The position numbers and the translations under genes are program-made. Positions 49,525 to 60,675 of a DNA stretch of 64,000 bases are shown here, piece after piece. Source of the stretch: Rouxiella silvae (GTDB lineage Bacteria > Pseudomonadota > Gammaproteobacteria > Enterobacterales > Enterobacteriaceae); NCBI RefSeq assembly GCF_002093625.1, contig NZ_MRWD01000005.1:1-64000 (forward strand). Reading direction: 5' to 3'. Every line of letters begins with the position of its first letter. Position 1 is the first letter of the stretch. The notes beneath the pieces are model-generated. The model made no database searches. It saw only the letters and a list, made by a program, of their open reading frames with translations, and was not told the DNA's origin.

Positions 49525-50265
49525 TTATTTTAATGCACGGATCAGCGCATCATTATCTGCGTTCTCTGCAACCCTAATAGATTGCCAGCCAAGTTGGCGG
49601 GCCAGGGTCGCCAAACGTTCGCTAACTACAATCAACGTACAGCCTAAAAGCCAGGTTGTTCGATAGTAATCAGGAACTAACGTATATAACTGTTGTAACA
49701 TTTCTCCGCTGGTGACCACCAACGTGTCGATGCCCGCCCGCTGCCAGCTCGAGCTTTGCTCGCTGGGGTCGTAGTGAAGCGGACTGCGTCTGTAACACTC
49801 ACAGTAGCTGACGTTAACGCCGCGCTCACGCAGCGTGTCGGCCAGCAATTCTCGGCCACCGTTGCCGCGCAGTATCAACGCACTTCTGCCTTGAATCGCC
49901 TGCAGCGCGGGTAAGTGCAGCAAGGTTTCACTGGTTTCGCCATCCTGAGGATAAATAATCGGCAGGCTGGTTGCGCGGTGCATCAGCAAACCGGTTGTTC
50001 TTCCTATAGCATAATAGCTTACAAAATCAGGCCAGTGTTGAGCCTGCTGTTGTAGCGCGCGGTTGGCGTAGTTCACCGCATACTGTGACAGGACGAAAAC
50101 CATGTCCTGTGGATCCATAGAGGATAGCATTCCTGGGAGCTTAGAAAGCTCGCTTCCTGGCGCAAACTCTATTAATGGAGAGTGATAGGCAACCCTGCCC
50201 AGCATGCGCAGCCGGGCAACAAGCTGTTCTCCCGAGGGAGAGGGACGGGTCACCAGAATGGTCAT
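49525..50265 (-). CDS. hemD: Uroporphyrinogen-III synthase
   Basis: Cyclises hydroxymethylbilane with inversion of ring D to uroporphyrinogen III. A 246-residue two-domain protein; sequence is only moderately conserved, as usual for this family, but the N-terminus [19 protein letters not shown] and the [14 protein letters not shown] segment are typical. The start overlaps the end of hemC by four bases. Confidence 0.93.
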   Translation of the reverse strand: MTILVTRPSPSGEQLVARLRMLGRVAYHSPLIEFAPGSELSKLPGMLSSMDPQDMVFVLSQYAVNYANRALQQQAQHWPDFVSYYAIGRTTGLLMHRATSLPIIYPQDGETSETLLHLPALQAIQGRSALILRGNGGRELLADTLRERGVNVSYCECYRRSPLHYDPSEQSSSWQRAGIDTLVVTSGEMLQQLYTLVPDYYRTTWLLGCTLIVVSERLATLARQLGWQSIRVAENADNDALIRALK

Positions 50266-51203
50266 TTTGGCGCATTACCTTGGTAAACTTCTTGCAGAAT
50301 TTCGCGCGCGCCACCGGCCAGCAGTTCTTCTGCCAGGTCGATGCCCATGCTTTCAGCTTCACTACTCGGGCCACGACGTTCCCCGCGCACCATTTGGCTG
50401 CCATCAGGTGAACCTACCAGCGCCCGCAGCCACAGCGTGTCGCCTTCAAGCTCGGCGTAGCTGCCAATAGGCACCTGGCAACCTCCTTCAAGGCGCATAT
50501 TCATTGCCCGTTCTGCGGCTACCCGCAGCGTGGTTTCAGCGTGCGCTAACGGCGCCAGAAGCTCGCGGGTACGCAGGTCGTCAAGACGGCATTCGATACC
50601 CACCGCGCCTTGTCCAACCGCCGGCAGGCACTCTTCGGGCGTAAGCGCGGTGCGAATTCGTGATTCAAGACCCAGTCGCTTCAAACCGGCTACCGCAAGA
50701 ATAATAGCGTGATACTCGCCTTTATCCAGTTTGGACAAACGCGTGCCGACGTTGCCGCGCAAATCGCGGATTTGCAGATCGGGGCGCTGTTCGCGCAGCT
50801 GACACTGACGACGTAGGCTTGAGGTGCCAACAATACTGCCGAGGGGTAAATCGTCGAGGCTGGCAAATTCGTTGGACACAAAAGCGTCACGCGGATCTTC
50901 GCGTTCGCAGATGGCGACCAGTCCTAGACCTTCAGGGAACTCAACCGGCACGTCCTTCATGGAGTGAACCGCGATATCCGCGCGCCCGTCCAGCATTGCC
51001 AGCTCGAGTTCTTTAACAAACAGACCTTTACCGCCAACCTTGGCCAGCGGCGTATCAAGTATAATGTCGCCTTTGGTGACCATCGGCACTAATTCAACCT
51101 GCAAATCAGGGTGGAATGCCTTGAGTTGGCTTTGCACATATTGTGCCTGCCACAGGGCCAAAGGGCTCTGACGTGTAGCAATTCGGATGATTTTGTCTAA
51201 CAT
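50262..51203 (-). CDS. hemC: Porphobilinogen deaminase
   Basis: Joins four porphobilinogens into hydroxymethylbilane. It has 313 residues, as in E. coli. Family blocks: [41 protein letters not shown] and the dipyrromethane cofactor cysteine in [12 protein letters not shown]. First gene of the hem operon, divergent from cyaA. Confidence 0.97.
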   Translation of the reverse strand: MLDKIIRIATRQSPLALWQAQYVQSQLKAFHPDLQVELVPMVTKGDIILDTPLAKVGGKGLFVKELELAMLDGRADIAVHSMKDVPVEFPEGLGLVAICEREDPRDAFVSNEFASLDDLPLGSIVGTSSLRRQCQLREQRPDLQIRDLRGNVGTRLSKLDKGEYHAIILAVAGLKRLGLESRIRTALTPEECLPAVGQGAVGIECRLDDLRTRELLAPLAHAETTLRVAAERAMNMRLEGGCQVPIGSYAELEGDTLWLRALVGSPDGSQMVRGERRGPSSEAESMGIDLAEELLAGGAREILQEVYQGNAPK

Positions 51204-51381
51204 GTTTGTTACCGTTTTTTTATTTCGCAGACCATCCTATCATCTACTGTGGAAGCGTGTCAGCGTTCAGGGGAGTAACAACGGGTAAACAGGGAAATTT
51301 GTGGCATGGCGATTCAGGAAGTAAAATGTATAGAGCTGCAACAGCTATTGTGGTGCGTTACTTCCTTTACGGTCAAACAGC

Positions 51382-51403
51382 AAGGTGTTAAATTGATCAC
51401 GTT
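51382..51403. promoter_or_regulatory. CRP site before cyaA
   Basis: GGTGTTAAATTGATCACGTTT contains TGTTA-N6-TCACG, nearly identical to the CRP site that represses the main cyaA promoter in E. coli. It lies about 110 bp before the cyaA start. The rest of the 306-bp hemC-cyaA gap shows no other element I can name. Confidence 0.75.
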
Positions 51404-51509
51404 TCCAGCAATAATCCGTCAAATACCTATATCAAATTAAAGTTTTTAAACTAACGGCGGATTTGGATACGGGGTTGTTTCTAGACACTGGAAAATCAGG
51501 CGAAAAGTC

Positions 51510-54068
51510 TTGTACCTCTACATCGAGACATTAAAGCAAAGATTAGATGCAATAAATCAGCTACGCGTTGATCGCGCTGTAGCGGCTCAAGGCCCCGCTT
51601 TTCAGCAGGTCTACAGTTTGTTGCCGGTCTTTTTACATCATCATCATCCACTGATGCCGGGTTACCTTGAAGGTAAAATGCCCCACGGCGTCTGTATTTT
51701 CACGCCTGACGATCACCAACAGTCCTACCTAAGCGACCTTGAAGAGAAATGGGGTAGTCCGTTTGAACCCACCGTAGGCGGCGAATTGCCGATTACTGGC
51801 GTTTATTCCATGGGCAGCACGTCGTCGATTGGCCAAAGTCAAACTTCTGATCTCGATATTTGGGTCTGCCATCAGTCGTGGCTTGATAATGAAGAGCGCA
51901 GCCGCCTACAGCAAAAATGCGTCATGCTTGAGACGTGGGCTGCGTCGCTGGGCGTTGAAGTCAGCTTCTTCCTTATTGATGAAAACCGTTTCCGTCATAA
52001 TGAAAGCGGCAGCCTGAGCGGTGAGGACTGTGGTTCCACCCAACATATTCTGTTGCTTGACGAGTTTTATCGCACGGCCGTAAGACTTGCCGGTAAGCGT
52101 ATTCTGTGGAATATGGTGCCGGGCGAAGAAGAAGCACACTACGACGAGTATGTCCTTTCTCTCTATTCTCAGGGCGTGTTGACCCCGAATGAGTGGCTGG
52201 ACCTCGGGGGCCTCAGTACGCTGTCGGCCGAAGAGTACTTTGGTGCCAGCCTGTGGCAGCTATATAAAAGTATCGACTCGCCTTATAAGGCCGTATTAAA
52301 AACGCTGCTGCTCGAAGCCTATTCTTGGGAGTATCCCAATACTCAGCTGTTGGCGATGGACATTAAACAGCGCTTGCATCAGGGCGAAATCGTCTGCTTT
52401 GGGCTAGATTCTTACTGCATGATGCTCGAACGCGTAACTCGATACCTGACTCAGGTCGAAGACTTTACGCGCCTTGATCTGGTTCGCCGCTGCTTCTATC
52501 TCAAAGTGTGCGAAAAACTTTCCCGTGCCCGCGCAGCGGTGGGTTGGCGTCGTGAAGTGTTGACGCAGTTGGTCAGCGAATGGGGCTGGAGTGACGAGCG
52601 TATCGCTATTCTCGATAATCGCGCTAATTGGAAAATAGAGCGCGTGCGTGAAGCACACAACGAGCTGCTTGACGCGATGATGCAAAGTTATCGTAACCTG
52701 ATCCGCTTTGCGCGCCGCAACAATCTAAGCGTTAGCGCCAGTCCTCAGGATATTGGGGTATTAACCCGTAAACTTTACGCCGCGTTTGAAGCACTGCCGG
52801 GTAAAGTTACGCTGGTGAATCCGCAGATTTCGCCTGATCTGTCAGAAACCGATTTAACCTTTATTCACGTGCCGATTGGCCGCGCCAACCGCACCGGCTG
52901 GTATCTTTATAACCAGTCTCCGTCGATGGACTCGATAATCAGCCATCAGCCGCTGGAATATAACCGCTACCTGAGTAAGCTGGTTGCCTGGGCCTACTTT
53001 AACGGCCTGCTGACCTCGACCACGCGTCTGCACATCAAGAGCGGCAACCTGTGCGATATCTCCAAGCTGCGTGAGTTAGTGGCTGATATTTCAAATAATT
53101 TCCCGATTCGCCTGCCGGCGCCGACGCCAAAAGCGCTGTATAGCCCGTGTGAAATCCGCCATCTTTCTATTATTGTTAATTTGGAACACGATCCGACGGC
53201 GGCTTTCCGCAATCAGGTGGTGCATTTCGATTTCCGAAAACTCGACGTTTTCAGCTTTGGCGAACAGCAGCAGTGCCTGGTCGGCAGCATCGATTTGCTC
53301 TATCGCAACTCGTGGAATGAGGTGCGTACTCTGCATTTCAACAGTGAGCAGGCAGTGCTTGAGGCGTTGAAAACGATTTTGGGCAAAATGCATCAGGATG
53401 CGGCACCGCCGGAGTCCGTGGAGGTCTTTTGCTACAGCCAGCATCTGCGCGGCCTGATTCGTACCCGTATTCAGCAACTGGTTTCTGAGTGCATTGAACT
53501 GCGTCTGTCGAGCAAACGCCTCGAGCCTGGCCGTTTCAAAGCGGTGCGCGTCTCTGGCCAGACCTGGGGCCTGTTCTTTGAGCGCCTCAGCGTATCAGTA
53601 CAAAAGCTTGAAAATGCGATCGAATTTTACGGCGCGATCTCCAACAATAAACTGCACGGGTTGTCAGTAAAAGTTGAAAGCTCACAGGTGCATTTACCTT
53701 CGGTCGTCGACGGCTACGCGAGTGAAGGCATTATTCAGTTCTTCTTTGAAACCAGCAGCGACGACGTTGGATTCAATATTTATATCCTTGATGAGTCCAA
53801 CCGCGTTGAGGTGTATCACCACTGCGAAGGCAGTAAAGAAGACCTGGTGCGCGACGTCAGTCGTTTCTATTCGTCGTCACACGATCGCTTCACTTACGGG
53901 TCAAGTTTTGTGAATTTCAATCTGCCGCAGTTCTACCAGATTGTTTCTCTCGAAGGCCGTACCCAGGTGATCCCTTTCCGCAGTAACGTCCTGTCTCACC
54001 TGAATATCGCCGCCTCAGAAGGCAGTTCAGAGCCTGCAACGCTGGCACAGCAGTATCAAATCCACTGA
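51510..54068 (+). CDS. cyaA: Adenylate cyclase (class I)
   Basis: Makes cyclic AMP; activated through phosphorylated EIIA-Glc. It has 852 residues; E. coli 848. The N-terminal catalytic domain has the nucleotidyltransferase motif [20 protein letters not shown] with Asp114 and Asp116; the C-terminal half is the regulatory domain. The start is TTG (TTGTACCTCTAC), as in E. coli, where the weak start limits synthesis. Divergent from hemC. In E. coli cyaY follows on the opposite strand; here it is absent. Confidence 0.97.
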   Translation: MYLYIETLKQRLDAINQLRVDRAVAAQGPAFQQVYSLLPVFLHHHHPLMPGYLEGKMPHGVCIFTPDDHQQSYLSDLEEKWGSPFEPTVGGELPITGVYSMGSTSSIGQSQTSDLDIWVCHQSWLDNEERSRLQQKCVMLETWAASLGVEVSFFLIDENRFRHNESGSLSGEDCGSTQHILLLDEFYRTAVRLAGKRILWNMVPGEEEAHYDEYVLSLYSQGVLTPNEWLDLGGLSTLSAEEYFGASLWQLYKSIDSPYKAVLKTLLLEAYSWEYPNTQLLAMDIKQRLHQGEIVCFGLDSYCMMLERVTRYLTQVEDFTRLDLVRRCFYLKVCEKLSRARAAVGWRREVLTQLVSEWGWSDERIAILDNRANWKIERVREAHNELLDAMMQSYRNLIRFARRNNLSVSASPQDIGVLTRKLYAAFEALPGKVTLVNPQISPDLSETDLTFIHVPIGRANRTGWYLYNQSPSMDSIISHQPLEYNRYLSKLVAWAYFNGLLTSTTRLHIKSGNLCDISKLRELVADISNNFPIRLPAPTPKALYSPCEIRHLSIIVNLEHDPTAAFRNQVVHFDFRKLDVFSFGEQQQCLVGSIDLLYRNSWNEVRTLHFNSEQAVLEALKTILGKMHQDAAPPESVEVFCYSQHLRGLIRTRIQQLVSECIELRLSSKRLEPGRFKAVRVSGQTWGLFFERLSVSVQKLENAIEFYGAISNNKLHGLSVKVESSQVHLPSVVDGYASEGIIQFFFETSSDDVGFNIYILDESNRVEVYHHCEGSKEDLVRDVSRFYSSSHDRFTYGSSFVNFNLPQFYQIVSLEGRTQVIPFRSNVLSHLNIAASEGSSEPATLAQQYQIH

Positions 54069-54194
54069 TTAAGCGCTTTCGTGCGCGCTATCTCCGGTAC
54101 TGCTCACAGCGTTAGATAATCGATTCCTATTGCTTTTCATGATCCACCTGCGATTATAGAGAGCTTGGACGATGAATCGCAGATCCTGGTTAAA

Positions 54195-54425
54195 ATGAAA
54201 ACAATCAAAATGAAAAATTTGAATATGAAAACCGCATTACGCTGGTCTTTGGCCTCGATGGTCCTGTTTGCGCTCTCTGGTTGTGGTTTGAAAGGGCCGC
54301 TGTACTTTCCGCCTGCCGACAAGGCCGACGGCAAAAAGGTGGTGGTGACTAACGCCAAGCCGGGTCAGGTGACGGGCGTATCTCCCGATCAGAATGCGCA
54401 AAAAAATGGATCGGTACAGTACTAG
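54195..54425 (+). CDS. lptM: Lipoprotein LptM (YifL)
   Basis: A small outer-membrane lipoprotein that assists assembly of the LptD/LptE lipopolysaccharide translocon. The lipobox ALSGC is followed by GLKGPLYFPPADK, the conserved core of the family; the tail is low-complexity. The start is uncertain: ATG codons at 54195, 54210 and 54225 are in frame. I chose 54195 because an 8-codon ORF (54172-54198) ends across it with an ATGA overlap. 76 residues from this start. Confidence 0.85.
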   Translation: MKTIKMKNLNMKTALRWSLASMVLFALSGCGLKGPLYFPPADKADGKKVVVTNAKPGQVTGVSPDQNAQKNGSVQY

Positions 54426-54483
54426 TCCTCAAGCCACAGGGTAATTACGTCTGGTAATGACCAGAAGTCACGCGGAGTCAGAT

Positions 54484-55308
54484 ATGCAGTTCGCTAAAAT
54501 GCACGGATTGGGCAATGACTTTATGGTCGTTGACGCCGTCACTCAAAATGTTTACTTCTCTCCTGAACTGATCCGCCGACTTTCCGATCGTAACCGTGGT
54601 GTAGGATTTGATCAGCTACTGGTCGTTGAGCCGCCTTACGATCCTGAATTAGATTTTCATTACCGTATTTTCAATGCCGACGGTAGCGAAGTGATGCAGT
54701 GTGGCAACGGTGCTCGCTGTTTTGCCCGCTTCGTGCGCATTAAAGGATTGACCAACAAACGTGATATTCAGGTCAGCACCCAGAATGGGCGTATGACCCT
54801 CACGGTGACGGAAGACGAGCTGGTGCAGGTCAATATGGGTGAGCCAATATTTGAACCGCAGCAAATTCCTTTTCGCGCCCCTAAGCCAGAAAAAACCTAT
54901 ATTTTACGGGCAGAAGAGCACACTGTGCTCTGCGGCGTTGTCTCAATGGGCAATCCTCACTGCGTGTTGCAGGTTGACGACGTAGTCACTGCCAGCGTAG
55001 AACACTTGGGGCCACTGCTTGAAAGTCACGAACGTTTTCCCGAGCGCGTTAACGTCGGTTTTATGCAAGTACTTGACCGCGAAAGCGTGAAGCTTCGGGT
55101 TTACGAACGCGGCGCGGGTGAGACTCAGGCCTGCGGAAGCGGAGCCTGTGCAGCGGTGGCTATTGGTATCCAGCAGGGACTGCTCGCAGAAGAAGTTCAG
55201 GTGGAACTGCCGGGAGGCAGCCTCGACATTCGTTGGAAAGGCCCGGGCCATCCGCTGTATATGACTGGCCCCGCCACCCATGTTTATGACGGATTTATTC
55301 ATCTATGA
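54484..55308 (+). CDS. dapF: Diaminopimelate epimerase
   Basis: PLP-independent racemase converting LL- to meso-diaminopimelate for lysine and peptidoglycan. It has 274 residues as in E. coli. The two catalytic cysteines are Cys73 (QCGNGARCF) and Cys217 ([10 protein letters not shown]). The ATG at 54484 follows GGAGTCAG and gives [13 protein letters not shown]. It overlaps yigA by four bases. Confidence 0.97.
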   Translation: MQFAKMHGLGNDFMVVDAVTQNVYFSPELIRRLSDRNRGVGFDQLLVVEPPYDPELDFHYRIFNADGSEVMQCGNGARCFARFVRIKGLTNKRDIQVSTQNGRMTLTVTEDELVQVNMGEPIFEPQQIPFRAPKPEKTYILRAEEHTVLCGVVSMGNPHCVLQVDDVVTASVEHLGPLLESHERFPERVNVGFMQVLDRESVKLRVYERGAGETQACGSGACAAVAIGIQQGLLAEEVQVELPGGSLDIRWKGPGHPLYMTGPATHVYDGFIHL

Positions 55309-56015
55309 ACAATCTTGATGGTCAGATTGAAAGCGCTAACGCCGCCGAGCTAGACGACGAGCTGGTGATGCAGTATTTGCTGCAAAACCCTGATTTCTTT
55401 ATCAGGAATGCGCGCAGCGTTGAGCAAATGCACGTCCCGCATCCGGTTAAAGGCAGCATTTCGCTGGTTGAATGGCAGCTCGGACGGCAGCGCAATCAGA
55501 TTGCGCAACTTGAAGAAGAAATTACTCTGTTGATGGAGCAGGCGACCATCAATGAAACGTTGTTTGGCCGACTGATTGAGCTACAGGCAAATCTTGCCGA
55601 CGCGACCAGTTTGCAAGACATGCTGAACCGGCTACAGCGCTGGGGCCGCGGTTTTGGCCTGGCAGGCGCCAACGTTCGCCTGTTTAGCGAAAGCTGGCGC
55701 ATTGGTGCGCCTTCTGACTTTACCCATCTGGCACTAACCCGCAGCGCGTTTGAATCACTGCGTATTCAACGACTGGGTGACAGCCACCACTTCCTCGGCA
55801 GCCTTAACGGCCCGGAGCTTTTATTGGTTTTACCCCAGGCAAAAGCGGTAGGATCGGTGGCGCTCTCGATGATGGGGGAAAATGGCGAACTTGGTATGCT
55901 CATTTTCAGTAGCCGAGACCCGCAGCATTACCAGGCGGGAATGGGCACGGTGATGCTCGACCAGCTGGCCAAGATGTTACCCGGTCTGCTGTCGCGCTGG
56001 ATTGAGCGGGCATGA
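55305..56015 (+). CDS. yigA: DUF484 family protein YigA
   Basis: A 236-residue GAF-like DUF484 protein of unknown role, between dapF and xerC in many gamma-proteobacteria. Features: [15 protein letters not shown], a coiled-coil segment around residues 60-85 ([19 protein letters not shown]) and a C-terminal GAF-type domain. It overlaps dapF and xerC by four bases each, so the genes are likely co-translated. Confidence 0.92.
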   Translation: MNNLDGQIESANAAELDDELVMQYLLQNPDFFIRNARSVEQMHVPHPVKGSISLVEWQLGRQRNQIAQLEEEITLLMEQATINETLFGRLIELQANLADATSLQDMLNRLQRWGRGFGLAGANVRLFSESWRIGAPSDFTHLALTRSAFESLRIQRLGDSHHFLGSLNGPELLLVLPQAKAVGSVALSMMGENGELGMLIFSSRDPQHYQAGMGTVMLDQLAKMLPGLLSRWIERA

Positions 56016-56923
56016 GCCAAATTGACTCGCTGCTGCAACCCGCAGTCGAGGCATTCTTACGTTATCTGCGGGTCGAGCGCCAACTCAGCCCGCTGACGCA
56101 AAGCAGTTATCATCATCAGCTTCAGGCCCTGATCGGCATGGCCGACGACATTGGGCTGACCGACTGGACGCAGCTTGACGCAGCTAAAGTCAGAATGCTT
56201 ACCGCGCGCAGCAAGCGTGCCGGTCTCGGTTCCTCCAGTTTGGCGCTGCGTCTTTCAGCCCTGCGCAGCTTTCTTGACTGGCAGGTGCATCAAGGTGTGC
56301 TCAAGGCCAATCCCGCAAAGGGCATTTCTACTCCGCGCGCCCCGCGCCATCTGCCAAAAAATATTGACGTTGATGAAGTCGGGCAACTGCTGGACATTGA
56401 CCTCAACGATCCGCTGGCAGTACGCGACCGCGCGATGCTTGAAGTGATGTATGGCGCGGGCCTGCGTTTATCCGAACTGGTAGGGATTAATCTCGGCCAC
56501 GTTGACCTGCCTTCCGGAGAAGTCTGGGTGATAGGTAAGGGCAGTAAAGAACGAAAACTGCCGATCGGGCGCACGGCGGTCACTTGGCTGGAAAACTGGC
56601 TGGCGCTGCGTGACCTGTTTGGCCCAGAGGACGACGCGATGTTTCTGTCTAATCAAGGGCGTCGGATTTCTACCCGCAATGTGCAAAAGCGCTTTGCCGA
56701 GTGGGGCATTAAACAGGGGGTGAACAGCCATATTCATCCTCATAAGCTGCGCCACTCTTTCGCGACTCACGTTCTGGAGTCGAGCGGCGATCTGCGTGCA
56801 GTTCAGGAACTATTAGGCCACGCCAATTTGTCGACCACGCAAATCTATACCCACCTCGACTTTCAACATTTGGCGTCGGTTTACGATGCCGCGCATCCCC
56901 GCGCTAAACGAGGAAAATCCTGA
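56012..56923 (+). CDS. xerC: Site-specific recombinase XerC
   Basis: Tyrosine recombinase that with XerD resolves chromosome dimers at dif. It has 303 residues; E. coli 298. An N-terminal SAM-like core-binding domain precedes the catalytic domain with Arg152, Lys176, His244, Arg247, His270 and the nucleophile Tyr279 ([10 protein letters not shown]). It is in the conserved dapF-yigA-xerC-yigB-uvrD group. Confidence 0.97.
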   Translation: MSQIDSLLQPAVEAFLRYLRVERQLSPLTQSSYHHQLQALIGMADDIGLTDWTQLDAAKVRMLTARSKRAGLGSSSLALRLSALRSFLDWQVHQGVLKANPAKGISTPRAPRHLPKNIDVDEVGQLLDIDLNDPLAVRDRAMLEVMYGAGLRLSELVGINLGHVDLPSGEVWVIGKGSKERKLPIGRTAVTWLENWLALRDLFGPEDDAMFLSNQGRRISTRNVQKRFAEWGIKQGVNSHIHPHKLRHSFATHVLESSGDLRAVQELLGHANLSTTQIYTHLDFQHLASVYDAAHPRAKRGKS

Positions 56924-57639
56924 TGAAGTTTTACCGTCCACTGCAGCAGATCGATGCGATCACCTTTGATCTCGACGATACCCTCTACGATAACTATCCG
57001 GTTATCCGCCGCACCGAAACTGAAACCGTGCAGTTCTTGCGACAGTACCATCCGGTAATGGCCGATATCGAATCAGAAGAGTGGCGTGCGGTGCGGGCTG
57101 AATTGCTCGAGCAGGATGCTGAAATTTATCACGACGTTACCGCCTGGCGTCACAAGGCGCTCTATCACACCATGCTGCGTCGCGGTTTGAAAGAAAGTGA
57201 AGCGGCCGACGGTGCCGACGCGACGATGCAGAACTTTGCCTACTGGCGCAGCAAAATAGACGTGCCGCAAGAGACTCACGAAACGCTGACCGAACTTGGA
57301 AAGCGTTGGCCGCTGGTCGCCATTACCAATGGTAATGCCAATCCTGACCTGTGCGGGTTATCAAAGTATTTTGAGTTTACGCTGGTGGCCGGTCGCGACG
57401 GTCGCGCAAAGCCGTTTGTCGATATGTATCAGATGGCGGCGGAACGTCTCAATGTGCCGATGGCGCATATTCTGCACGTTGGCGATGACCTTACCACTGA
57501 CGTGGCAGGTTCAGTGCGCTGTGGTATGCAGTCTTGCTGGATCAACCTGCGCGAAGGCAATCTGATGAAGATTCCTGATGCGCGCCTGTTGCCGCATATT
57601 GAGATTTCCTCGTTGGCATCCTTAAAGACATTGCTGTAG
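56923..57639 (+). CDS. yigB: HAD-family flavin mononucleotide phosphatase YigB
   Basis: HAD-like hydrolase, 238 residues; the E. coli orthologue dephosphorylates FMN and 5-amino-6-ribitylamino uracil phosphate in riboflavin synthesis. Motif [11 protein letters not shown], motif II AITNGN, and motifs [16 protein letters not shown] and [13 protein letters not shown] are present. The start overlaps the xerC stop (TGATG). Confidence 0.94.
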   Translation: MKFYRPLQQIDAITFDLDDTLYDNYPVIRRTETETVQFLRQYHPVMADIESEEWRAVRAELLEQDAEIYHDVTAWRHKALYHTMLRRGLKESEAADGADATMQNFAYWRSKIDVPQETHETLTELGKRWPLVAITNGNANPDLCGLSKYFEFTLVAGRDGRAKPFVDMYQMAAERLNVPMAHILHVGDDLTTDVAGSVRCGMQSCWINLREGNLMKIPDARLLPHIEISSLASLKTLL

Positions 57640-57671
57640 CCTTCTCGGGCAGGTGGCAATTTCTGTTAAAA

Positions 57672-57691
57672 TACTGTATATAACAGCAGTA
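57672..57691. promoter_or_regulatory. LexA box of uvrD
   Basis: TACTGTATATAACAGCAGTA has the CTG-N10-CAG core of the SOS box, about 75 bp before uvrD. E. coli uvrD has a LexA site in the same place. The box also implies a separate promoter for uvrD after yigB. Confidence 0.88.
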
Positions 57692-57764
57692 AACCTCCGC
57701 GAGGCGTTCGAGAATTAACCGACTTGCCCGTGGAAGCATTTCTCTATCCGGACAAACGGTGCTT

Positions 57765-59930
57765 ATGGACGTCTCTGACCTGCTCGACAGCCTGAATGAA
57801 AAACAACGCGAAGCCGTAGGCGCCAAGCGCAGCAACCTGCTGGTGCTGGCCGGCGCGGGCAGCGGTAAGACCCGCGTGCTGGTGCACCGCATCGCCTGGC
57901 TGCTGTCGGTAGAGAACTGCTCGCCGTATTCCATTATGGCCGTGACCTTTACCAACAAGGCCGCGGCTGAAATGCGCCATCGTATTGAACAACTGATTGG
58001 CACCAGCCAGGGCGGCATGTGGATAGGCACCTTCCACGGCCTCGCCCATCGCCTGCTGCGCGCCCATCATCTTGACGCCAACCTGCCGCAGGATTTCCAA
58101 ATTCTCGACAGCGATGACCAGCTGCGCCTGCTTAAGCGCATTATCAAAGCGCTTAACGTAGACGATAAACAGTGGCCGCCGCGCCAGGCGATGTGGTACA
58201 TCAACGGTAAAAAAGATGAAGGCCTCCGCCCTCAGCATATCGAAAGCTATGGCAATCCGATTGAAGCGACCTGGCTGCGTATCTATCAGGCCTATCAAGA
58301 AGCCTGCGATCGTGCCGGTTTGGTCGACTTCGCCGAGCTGCTGCTGCGCGCCCACGAACTGTGGCTGAACAAGCCGCATATTTTGCAGCACTACCGCGAA
58401 CGCTTTACCAACCTGATGGTTGACGAGTTCCAGGACACCAACAGCATTCAATACGCCTGGATACGCCTGCTTGCCGGTGAAAACAATAATGTGATGATCG
58501 TTGGTGACGATGACCAGTCCATTTATGGCTGGCGTGGGGCACAGGTTGAAAATATTCAGCGCTTCCTGAAAGATTTCCCCGGCGCAGAAACCATTCGCCT
58601 CGAGCAAAACTATCGCTCGACCAGCACCATCCTGACTGCCGCCAACGCCTTGATTGCCAACAACAACGGTCGTATGGGTAAAAACCTGTGGACCGAGGGC
58701 GTTGAGGGCGAACCTATCTCGCTGTACTGCGCTTTTAACGAGCTGGACGAGTCCCGCTACGTGGTGAACCGCATTAAGGCCTGGCAGGACAACGGCGGTG
58801 CGCTGAACGATTGCGCCATTCTTTATCGCAGCAATGCCCAGTCGCGCGTGCTCGAAGAAGCCTTACTGCAAATGGCCATGCCTTACCGCATTTATGGCGG
58901 CCAGCGATTCTTCGAACGTCAGGAAATTAAAGATGCGCTGGCTTACCTGCGCCTGATGGCCAATCGAAACGACGATGCCGCCTTCGAACGCGTCGTCAAT
59001 ACCCCGACGCGTGGCATCGGCGACAGAACGCTCGACGTAGTCCGTCAGACGGCGCGTGATCGGCAGTTGACCATGTGGCAGGCCACGCGCGCGCTGCTGC
59101 AAGAAAAAGTGCTGGCGGGGCGCGCAGCCTCCTCACTGCAACGTTTTACCGAACTGGTCGACGCCTTGGCGCATGAAACCTCTGAAATGCCGCTGCATGT
59201 ACAAACGGACCGGGTGATTAAAGACTCCGGCCTGTTCATCATGTATGAGCAGGAAAAAGGCGAAAAGGGCCAGGCGCGTATTGAAAACCTGGAAGAACTG
59301 GTGACAGCGACGCGGCAGTTCAGCTATCAGGATGAAGATCAGGACTTGATGCCGCTGCAGGCGTTTCTATCTCACGCGGCGCTGGAAGCCGGAGAAGGGC
59401 AGGCCGATGCCTATCAGGACGCCGTACAGCTGATGACGCTACACTCTGCCAAAGGGCTGGAATTTCCACAGGTGTTTATCGTCGGCATGGAAGAAGGCAT
59501 GTTCCCAAGCCAGATGGCACTGGATGAAGGCGGTCGGCTTGAAGAAGAGCGTCGTCTGGCCTACGTCGGCGTCACGCGTGCGATGAAAAAGCTCACGTTG
59601 ACCTATGCAGAAACCCGTCGTTTATACGGCAAAGAGGTCTATCACCGGCCTTCGCGGTTCGTTGGCGAACTGCCGGAAAACTGCGTAGAGGAAGTGCGCC
59701 TGCGCGCCAGCGTGACCCGCCAAGTTAATCATCGCAGCATGGGTACGCCAATCACCAGTCAAAATGACAGCGGATTCACTTTGGGTCAGCGCGTTCGCCA
59801 TCCGAAATTTGGTGAGGGCACAATTGTGAATCTGGAAGGCAGCGGCGAGCATAGTCGTCTGCAAATTGCCTTCCCAGGAGAAGGCATCAAGTGGCTCGTC
59901 GCGGCCTATGCAAGATTAGAAGCGGTATAA
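57765..59930 (+). CDS. uvrD: DNA helicase II UvrD
   Basis: Superfamily 1A 3'-5' helicase of mismatch and nucleotide excision repair. It has 721 residues; E. coli 720. Walker A GAGSGKT is at 30-36, motif II in VDEFQDTN, motif [16 protein letters not shown], motif VI VGVTRAMKK, and the C-terminal Tudor-like RNA-polymerase-binding segment HPKFGEGTIVNLEGSGEHSR. The ATG at 57765 gives MDVSDLLDSLNEKQ as in E. coli; another in-frame start lies two codons upstream. Confidence 0.97.
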   Translation: MDVSDLLDSLNEKQREAVGAKRSNLLVLAGAGSGKTRVLVHRIAWLLSVENCSPYSIMAVTFTNKAAAEMRHRIEQLIGTSQGGMWIGTFHGLAHRLLRAHHLDANLPQDFQILDSDDQLRLLKRIIKALNVDDKQWPPRQAMWYINGKKDEGLRPQHIESYGNPIEATWLRIYQAYQEACDRAGLVDFAELLLRAHELWLNKPHILQHYRERFTNLMVDEFQDTNSIQYAWIRLLAGENNNVMIVGDDDQSIYGWRGAQVENIQRFLKDFPGAETIRLEQNYRSTSTILTAANALIANNNGRMGKNLWTEGVEGEPISLYCAFNELDESRYVVNRIKAWQDNGGALNDCAILYRSNAQSRVLEEALLQMAMPYRIYGGQRFFERQEIKDALAYLRLMANRNDDAAFERVVNTPTRGIGDRTLDVVRQTARDRQLTMWQATRALLQEKVLAGRAASSLQRFTELVDALAHETSEMPLHVQTDRVIKDSGLFIMYEQEKGEKGQARIENLEELVTATRQFSYQDEDQDLMPLQAFLSHAALEAGEGQADAYQDAVQLMTLHSAKGLEFPQVFIVGMEEGMFPSQMALDEGGRLEEERRLAYVGVTRAMKKLTLTYAETRRLYGKEVYHRPSRFVGELPENCVEEVRLRASVTRQVNHRSMGTPITSQNDSGFTLGQRVRHPKFGEGTIVNLEGSGEHSRLQIAFPGEGIKWLVAAYARLEAV

Positions 59931-59931
59931 A

Positions 59932-60408
59932 TTAAAACTTTACTACGTCCCCAACCTTGGCGGTGAGGTACCACGCCATGACAGCCTGGGACTTGTCATC
60001 GCCTTCTGCCGGGCTGCCCGGAAAGGTATCTTCTTCAGGGACCGGAATATAAGGTCCCTGTTTGATTTCAAGGAAAGTCGACCCATTATCCAATGCGATG
60101 GCGCTGTGCCACACGCCCGCAGGGATTTCCAGTGCGCGGGTTTCTTCGCCCAATACCAAACGCTCGGTAATCTGTCCCTCTGAATTGTAAGTCAATACAA
60201 CAAGACGGCCGGTCAGGGTGCTCAATAATTCCCAGGTATGTGGGTGGCGGTGAATACGCACATAGCTCTCTTTATCCATGGTCACCGCCAGTCTTTGTAC
60301 TGGGTCATGAACGTCCGGATGCAGGTTGAGGTTGGTGCGCAAACGCGGAGATTCAGTCGCCTTGGTGGCAAGCTGGGTCAGGTTTTCGTGGGTGATCTGC
60401 TTTATCAT
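59932..60408 (-). CDS. WbuC family cupin protein
   Basis: A 158-residue cupin-fold protein of the WbuC family, often linked to sugar or polysaccharide loci; the function is unproven. The metal-binding cupin motif is seen in VRIHRHPHTWELL, followed by ALEIPAGVWHSAIAL. The ATG at 60408 has AGGAA upstream; longer frames to 60552 are unsupported. Its stop is one base from the uvrD stop on the other strand. Not present between uvrD and corA in E. coli K-12. Confidence 0.82.
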   Translation of the reverse strand: MIKQITHENLTQLATKATESPRLRTNLNLHPDVHDPVQRLAVTMDKESYVRIHRHPHTWELLSTLTGRLVVLTYNSEGQITERLVLGEETRALEIPAGVWHSAIALDNGSTFLEIKQGPYIPVPEEDTFPGSPAEGDDKSQAVMAWYLTAKVGDVVKF

Positions 60409-60560
60409 TTTTATTCCTGAAAAGTGTGCGTCAAAGAGTAAAAGTCGGATTAGGTCTGCAACAGAGTGTAGCCAAAAAATGCCTCGCGGGTAAGCACCTC
60501 GCACGTTGATGGGTGGTTGAAATTCATGCCGAAATGTTGCGAAATTAGGCATGTTGCCGG

Positions 60561-60590
60561 TTGACAGTCTTTTTCTTCTCGGCGTAACAT
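60561..60590 (+). promoter_or_regulatory. candidate corA promoter
   Basis: TTGACA at 60561-60566 and TAACAT at 60585-60590 with 18-bp spacing. It predicts a transcript start near 60597 and a 5' leader of roughly 265 nt before corA. The 150 bp between the cupin gene and this promoter show nothing else I can name. Confidence 0.55.
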
Positions 60591-60606
60591 GCGCGCACTA
60601 TTATCA

Positions 60607-60675
60607 ATGAGGATTTTCGCCTTGGACGCACCCAGTAGATACTGGCTCAATAATCTGCTTAGCAGTTTCCACTAA
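60607..60675 (+). CDS. candidate corA leader peptide (CorL-like)
   Basis: A 22-codon ORF, MRIFALDAPSRYWLNNLLSS-FH, starting about ten bases after the predicted transcript start. Its TAA (60673-60675) directly abuts the first hairpin of the leader. Salmonella corA is controlled by a short leader ORF, corL, and Rho; I cannot compare the sequences from memory. It has no strong ribosome site, so translation is uncertain. An alternative ORF of 23 codons is at 60708-60779. Confidence 0.35.
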   Translation: MRIFALDAPSRYWLNNLLSSFH

